A DNA stretch of 64,000 nucleotides from assembly GCF_028023555.1 (NCBI RefSeq), contig NZ_JAQIOY010000006.1, positions 128,182 through 192,181 on the forward strand, written 5' to 3'. This stretch comes from Thalassococcus_A lentus (GTDB taxonomy: Bacteria > Pseudomonadota > Alphaproteobacteria > Rhodobacterales > Rhodobacteraceae). Positions 60,613 to 64,000 of this stretch are shown here, piece by piece. Positions within the stretch are counted from its first letter, which is position 1, and each line of letters opens with the position of its first letter. A program made the translations under genes and the position numbers. The notes under the pieces were generated by a model. That model searched no databases. It saw only the letters and a program-made list of their open reading frames with translations, and was not told the origin of the DNA.

Positions 60613-62397
60613 TTAGTGGTCCACCGCCGCACCTGCGCCACGCGGCACACGTACGCTTTCGACCAGTTCTTCGATCTCGGCCGGGATCGGAGCGGTCATC
60701 TTGGACACGGTGAAGGCAACCGCAAAGTTGATCATCGCACCAATTGCACCAAAGCTTGTCGACTTGATCGTGCCAAGCAGCGGATCAGCGTCGGTAAAGC
60801 TGTTGGTTCCGGGGATGAAGAACCAACCTTTGTGCAGGAAGATGTAGATCAGCGTCACGATCAGACCGGCCAGCATGCCCGCCACTGCGCCTTTGTTGTT
60901 CACCTTGGTAAAGATGCCCATCATCAGCGCCGGGAAGATCGATGCCGCCGCCAGACCAAAGGCAAGCGCCACGGTCTGAGCCGCAAAGCCCGGAGGGTTG
61001 AGACCCAGGTACGTGGCCACTGCAATCGCCACGGCCATTGCGATCCGAGCGGAGAGCAGTTCACCCTTTTCCGAGATGTTCGGGGTCAGCTGACCCTTCA
61101 TCAGGTCGTGCGAGACAGCCGAAGAAATCGCCAGAAGCAAGCCTGCAGCAGTGGAGAGTGCCGCTGCAAGCCCGCCTGCGGCCACCAGACCAATCACCCA
61201 GCCCGGAAGGTTGGCGATCTCTGGGTTGGCAAGCACAAGGATGTCACGGTTGAACTTGGTCAGCTCGTTTTCGCTGCCCCAGCCAGCCGCTTCTGCCTTG
61301 GCTACGGTGTCTGCGTCCTTGTCGTTGAAATAAGCAATCTTGCCGTCACCGTTTTTGTCTTCCCAGCCCAGAAGACCGGTTTGCTGCCATGTCGCCATCC
61401 AGTCGTAGCGGGCATCACTTTCGATCATCTCGACCGAAACCGGCTCACCGGATGTGCCATTGGGCCACATCATTTCGGTGATGTTCAGACGCGCCATCGC
61501 ACCCACAGCAGGTGCTGTCAGGTAAAGAAGGGCAATGAACACCAACGCCCAGCCTGCGGACCAGCGCGCATCGGCCACCTTGGGAACGGTGAAAAAGCGC
61601 ATGATCACATGCGGCAGACCAGCGGTACCGATCATCAGCGACAGCGTGAACAGAACCATGTTGAACGTGTCAGCATGGTGGGCTGTGTATTCATTAAAGC
61701 CCAGTTCCGAAACGATCTGATCCAGGGTCTGCAACAGTGGCGTGCCGGAGGACGCGTGATCACCGAACAGGCCAAGAGCCGGGATCGGGTTTCCGGTCAG
61801 TTGCAGCGAAATAAAGATTGCAGGGATCGTGTAGGCCATGATCAGAACGACATACTGAGCCACCTGCGTATAGGTCACACCCTTCATGCCGCCGAAAACG
61901 GCATAGGCGAAAACCACACAAGCACCGATCAGCAAGCCGGTTGTGTTCGAAACCTCAAGGAAACGGCCAAAGGCCACGCCGACACCGGTCATCTGACCGA
62001 TCACATAGGTTGTCGAGGCGACAATCAGACAGATCACGGCGACAACCCGCGCGGTGGGGCTGTAGAAACGGTCCCCGATGAATTCGGACACGGTAAACTT
62101 GCCGAATTTGCGCAGGTACGGGGCCAGCAGCAGAGCCAGCAACACGTAGCCGCCGGTCCAGCCCATCAGGAACGAGCTGTTGTCATAGCCGGTAAAGGCG
62201 ATCAGGCCGGCCATCGAAATAAAGGAGGCGGCCGACATCCAGTCTGCGGCTGTCGCCATCCCGTTGGTTACCGGGTGAACGCCGCGACCCGCAGCGTAGA
62301 ATTCCGATGTGGAACCGGCGCGGGCCCAGATCGCGATGCCGATGTAGAGCGCAAAGGACGCGCCCACAAACAGCAGGTTGATGGTAAATTGATCCAT
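60613..62397 (-). CDS. Sodium:solute symporter, VC_2705/ActP-like
   Basis: This 594-residue SSS transporter would import acetate or another short acid with sodium. It has about thirteen helices, with the SSS signature region AAGRGVHPVTNGMATAADWMSAASFISMAGLIAFTGYDNSSFLMGW. A large extracytoplasmic insertion (about residues 315-380) carries an EF-hand-like loop, DKNGDGKIAYFN (347-358). The ATG at 62397 has AGGAGG seven bases upstream; the ATG at 62403 overlaps the DUF4212 stop but sits almost on that site. It pairs with the DUF4212 gene. Confidence 0.9.
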   Translation of the reverse strand: MDQFTINLLFVGASFALYIGIAIWARAGSTSEFYAAGRGVHPVTNGMATAADWMSAASFISMAGLIAFTGYDNSSFLMGWTGGYVLLALLLAPYLRKFGKFTVSEFIGDRFYSPTARVVAVICLIVASTTYVIGQMTGVGVAFGRFLEVSNTTGLLIGACVVFAYAVFGGMKGVTYTQVAQYVVLIMAYTIPAIFISLQLTGNPIPALGLFGDHASSGTPLLQTLDQIVSELGFNEYTAHHADTFNMVLFTLSLMIGTAGLPHVIMRFFTVPKVADARWSAGWALVFIALLYLTAPAVGAMARLNITEMMWPNGTSGEPVSVEMIESDARYDWMATWQQTGLLGWEDKNGDGKIAYFNDKDADTVAKAEAAGWGSENELTKFNRDILVLANPEIANLPGWVIGLVAAGGLAAALSTAAGLLLAISSAVSHDLMKGQLTPNISEKGELLSARIAMAVAIAVATYLGLNPPGFAAQTVALAFGLAAASIFPALMMGIFTKVNNKGAVAGMLAGLIVTLIYIFLHKGWFFIPGTNSFTDADPLLGTIKSTSFGAIGAMINFAVAFTVSKMTAPIPAEIEELVESVRVPRGAGAAVDH

Positions 62398-62399
62398 GA

Positions 62400-62687
62400 T
62401 CATTCCTCCTCGACGCCGAATTCACGGTCCAGTTTGTTCATCCGCCAGGCGTAGAAAAAGATCAGGCCAAGAAAGACCAGGATCGATCCTTGCTGTGCAA
62501 ACCAGAAGCCCAGATCGGTGCCGCCGACACTGATGCCGGACAGGGCAGGGCGCAGCAGAATGCCAAAGCCAAAGCTCACCACCGCCCAGATCACCAGCGA
62601 GACGAGAATGATACGCACGTTTGCCGCCCAATAGCCCGCATCGGACTTTTCGGCGCTGCGCGCTGATTGAGATGTTTGATCCGCCAT
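62400..62687 (-). CDS. DUF4212 symporter accessory subunit
   Basis: This 95-residue protein has two transmembrane helices (IILVSLVIWAVVSFGFGILL and GFWFAQQGSILVFLGLIFFYAWRMN) joined by a short loop, as in DUF4212 proteins that accompany VC_2705-type symporters. YWAANVRI and FFYAWRMNKLDREFGVEEE are typical. The ATG at 62687 with GAGGAGG upstream is preferred over a start at 62738. It overlaps or abuts the symporter start. Confidence 0.9.
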   Translation of the reverse strand: MADQTSQSARSAEKSDAGYWAANVRIILVSLVIWAVVSFGFGILLRPALSGISVGGTDLGFWFAQQGSILVFLGLIFFYAWRMNKLDREFGVEEE

Positions 62688-62711
62688 CGCGGTCCTCCTC
62701 TTCCTCCTGAA

Positions 62712-62728
62712 GCCCTGCGAGACAGGGC
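62712..62728 (-). promoter_or_regulatory. Small hairpin between adk and DUF4212 genes
   Basis: GCCCTG and CAGGGC form a perfect six-base stem with a five-base loop, 25 bases before the DUF4212 start. No T run follows. It may be a weak attenuator or stability element. Confidence 0.4.
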
Positions 62729-62742
62729 GCAAAGCCACCGCC

Positions 62743-63432
62743 TCAGGCAGTGGCCGTTTTCACGATCGCGGCCAGTTCGCCCGCGATAGTTTCGATGTCG
62801 CCCATGGCATCGATGCCGATCAGCGCGTCTTGTTTGGTGTAGAAATCGATCAGCGGCGCTGTCTGGGCGTGGTAGGCCTGAAGGCGGCTTGCGACTGTTT
62901 CGGCATTGTCGTCCGCGCGGCGGTTGAACGCGGTGCCCGCGCATTTGTCGCAACTTCCGGCCAAGGCCGGGCACTTGAACTGGTCGTGGTAGCCCTCGCC
63001 GCAGGCCGCGCAGGTAAACCGCCCGCTGATGCGGGTAACCATGGCGGCATCATCAACCTCGAGGCTGATGGCTGCGTTGATCTTCTGACCGCTTTCGGCC
63101 AGCAAGCCATCCAGCGCCTCGGCCTGAACGGTTGTGCGCGGAAATCCGTCAAGGATCACGCCCTTGGCGCAATCTGCGTCCAACAGCCGGTCACGCAGAA
63201 TGGCTATGACGATGTCGTCACTGACCAGATCGCCGGCCTCCATGACGGCCTGGGCGGCTTTGCCGGCCTCGGTGCCAGCAGCGACCGCTGCCCGCAACAG
63301 ATCGCCGGTGGACAATTGCACCAGTCCAAAGCGCTCCTCCAGCATGCGCGCCTGCGTGCCTTTGCCTGCGCCCGGAGGCCCCAACAGGATCAAAACGGGC
63401 GCCGTGGTCGGGGTTTGGGTTCCGTCCATCAT
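62743..63432 (-). CDS. adk: Adenylate kinase with zinc-type LID
   Basis: This 229-residue enzyme interconverts AMP, ATP and ADP. The P-loop GPPGAGKGT is at residues 18-26, followed by LSTGDLLRAAVAAG, GFPRTTVQAEALD and the LID. The LID carries four cysteines (CAACGEGYH and, later, C..C in AGSCDKCAG), as in metal-binding adenylate kinases, in place of the hydrogen-bonding network of E. coli Adk. It lies between acs and the acetate permease genes, where it would recycle the AMP made by acetyl-CoA synthetase. Confidence 0.95.
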   Translation of the reverse strand: MMDGTQTPTTAPVLILLGPPGAGKGTQARMLEERFGLVQLSTGDLLRAAVAAGTEAGKAAQAVMEAGDLVSDDIVIAILRDRLLDADCAKGVILDGFPRTTVQAEALDGLLAESGQKINAAISLEVDDAAMVTRISGRFTCAACGEGYHDQFKCPALAGSCDKCAGTAFNRRADDNAETVASRLQAYHAQTAPLIDFYTKQDALIGIDAMGDIETIAGELAAIVKTATA

Positions 63433-63436
63433 CGGC

Positions 63437-64000
63437 TTAACCCCGGTTCATTCTGTTATTGATGAGTTCTTCGACGACTTGAGGTTCGGCGAGAGTTGAT
63501 GTGTCTCCGAGGGCTCCGTAGTCGTTTTCTGCGATTTTCCTCAGGATGCGTCGCATGATTTTTCCGGAGCGTGTTTTTGGCAGTCCGGGGGCCCATTGGA
63601 TGAGGTCGGGCGATGCGATGGGGCCGATTTCGGTGCGGACCCAGGTGCGCAGTTCCTTGCGCAGCTCTTCGGTCGGCTCGACGCCGGTCATCAGCGTGAC
63701 ATAGCAATAGATGCCCTGTCCCTTGATCTCATGGGGGTAGCCGACCACGGCGGCTTCGGCCACGGCGGCATGGGCGACCAGCGCCGATTCCACCTCGGCG
63801 GTGCCCATGCGGTGGCCCGAGACGTTGATCACATCGTCAACGCGGCCGGTGATCCAGTAGTCGCCGTCTTCGTCGCGTTTACAGCCGTCACCGGTAAAGT
63901 AATAGCCCTTGTAGTCCGAGAAGTAGGTCTTCTCGAAGCGTTCGTGATCGCCCCAGACGGTGCGCATCTGCGCCGGCCAGCTGGCCTTGAGCGCCAGCAC
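63437..64000 (-). CDS. acs: Acetyl-CoA synthetase, C-terminal part (5' end outside window)
   Basis: These 187 codons are the C-terminal end of acetyl-CoA synthetase, which activates acetate with ATP and CoA. SWPAQMRTVWGDHERFEKTYFSDYKGYYFTGDGCKRDEDGDYWITGRVDDVINVSGHRMGTAEVESALV is the family core, and LPKTRSGKIMRRILRKIA carries the catalytic lysine that is acetylated in other bacteria. The frame is open to the window edge, so the GTG at 64000 is an internal Val. adk begins four bases downstream. Confidence 0.95.
   Translation of the reverse strand: MLALKASWPAQMRTVWGDHERFEKTYFSDYKGYYFTGDGCKRDEDGDYWITGRVDDVINVSGHRMGTAEVESALVAHAAVAEAAVVGYPHEIKGQGIYCYVTLMTGVEPTEELRKELRTWVRTEIGPIASPDLIQWAPGLPKTRSGKIMRRILRKIAENDYGALGDTSTLAEPQVVEELINNRMNRG

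Noticed and set aside
60616..62454. Plus-strand open frame of about 610 codons opposite the symporter gene
   Set aside because: It is a reflection of the symporter codons; the translation is His/Arg/Gln-rich without hydrophobic or catalytic pattern.
63998..64000. GTG at the window edge as the start of a short acetyl-CoA synthetase
   Set aside because: The encoded sequence begins in the middle of the conserved ligase core, so the codon is an internal Val and the gene is cut by the window edge.

Overview
The window looks like a chromosomal segment from a marine alphaproteobacterium of the Rhodobacteraceae, most likely the Roseobacter group. The evidence is gene content: a DMSP demethylase next to an acrylyl-CoA reductase, a single isc-suf operon led by a cysteine-poor IscR under an Irr-type box, a trgA-trgB-cysK locus, a DUF294/exonuclease/ActP/DUF4212 acetate block, TRAP and BCCT transporters, and family-typical intergenic hairpin repeats. 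Genes are densely packed with many ATGA overlaps. I see no phage, insertion sequence, CRISPR array or rRNA, and no gene-free stretch longer than about 300 bases. The only RNA gene found is one tRNA-Arg(CCG).

Layout: 1-7.5 kb holds housekeeping and small conserved genes (end of an AsmA/DUF3971-like protein, queA, an MFS transporter, DUF924, a dihydrolipoyl dehydrogenase, an HD-domain hydrolase, DUF1801, a short unknown protein, an alpha/beta hydrolase). 7.5-17.5 kb is a long Fe-S assembly operon: iscR, cysteine desulfurase, sufB, five passenger genes, sufC, sufD, two Yip1-like membrane genes, sufS. 17.6-22.8 kb carries an animal-type haem peroxidase, tRNA-Arg, an AraC regulator, a VOC protein and a DUF2182-DUF1326-DinB trio. 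23-27.3 kb is an organosulfur block: dmdA, acuI and a BCCT transporter. 27.4-32 kb has a class-V aminotransferase, a secreted protein, a photolyase and a CFA-synthase-family methyltransferase that may be UfaM. 32-38 kb is trgA, trgB (apparently starting at CTG), cysK, a DUF3772/MscS channel and an alanyl-tRNA editing protein, followed by glpK.

39.7-56.8 kb is an aromatic-acid region. It has a TRAP transporter, an SDR dehydrogenase, a feruloyl-CoA synthase-like ligase, a benzoate-CoA ligase, an alpha/beta hydrolase, a DUF309 protein, boxC, boxB, a 56-residue protein with one ferredoxin-type four-cysteine motif, boxA, a thioesterase, the BoxR-type regulator and an FadJ-like beta-oxidation fusion. 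Together these would import aromatic acids, activate them to CoA esters, epoxidise and open the benzoyl-CoA ring, and feed the product to beta-oxidation. The expected BoxD aldehyde dehydrogenase is not in the window. 56.8-64 kb, on the minus strand, is an acetate block: acs (cut by the window edge), a zinc-type adenylate kinase, DUF4212 plus sodium:solute symporter, then a cNMP/CBS/DUF294 protein, a small membrane protein and a membrane-anchored PAS-exonuclease.

The most interesting points are the cysteine miniprotein between boxB and boxA, candidate BoxR operators at two promoters, the Irr box overlapping the suf promoter, the CTG start of trgB, the possible UfaM next to photolyase, and the exonuclease/DUF294 module attached to acetate uptake. 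All assignments come from reading the sequence and recalled family knowledge; no database search was run.
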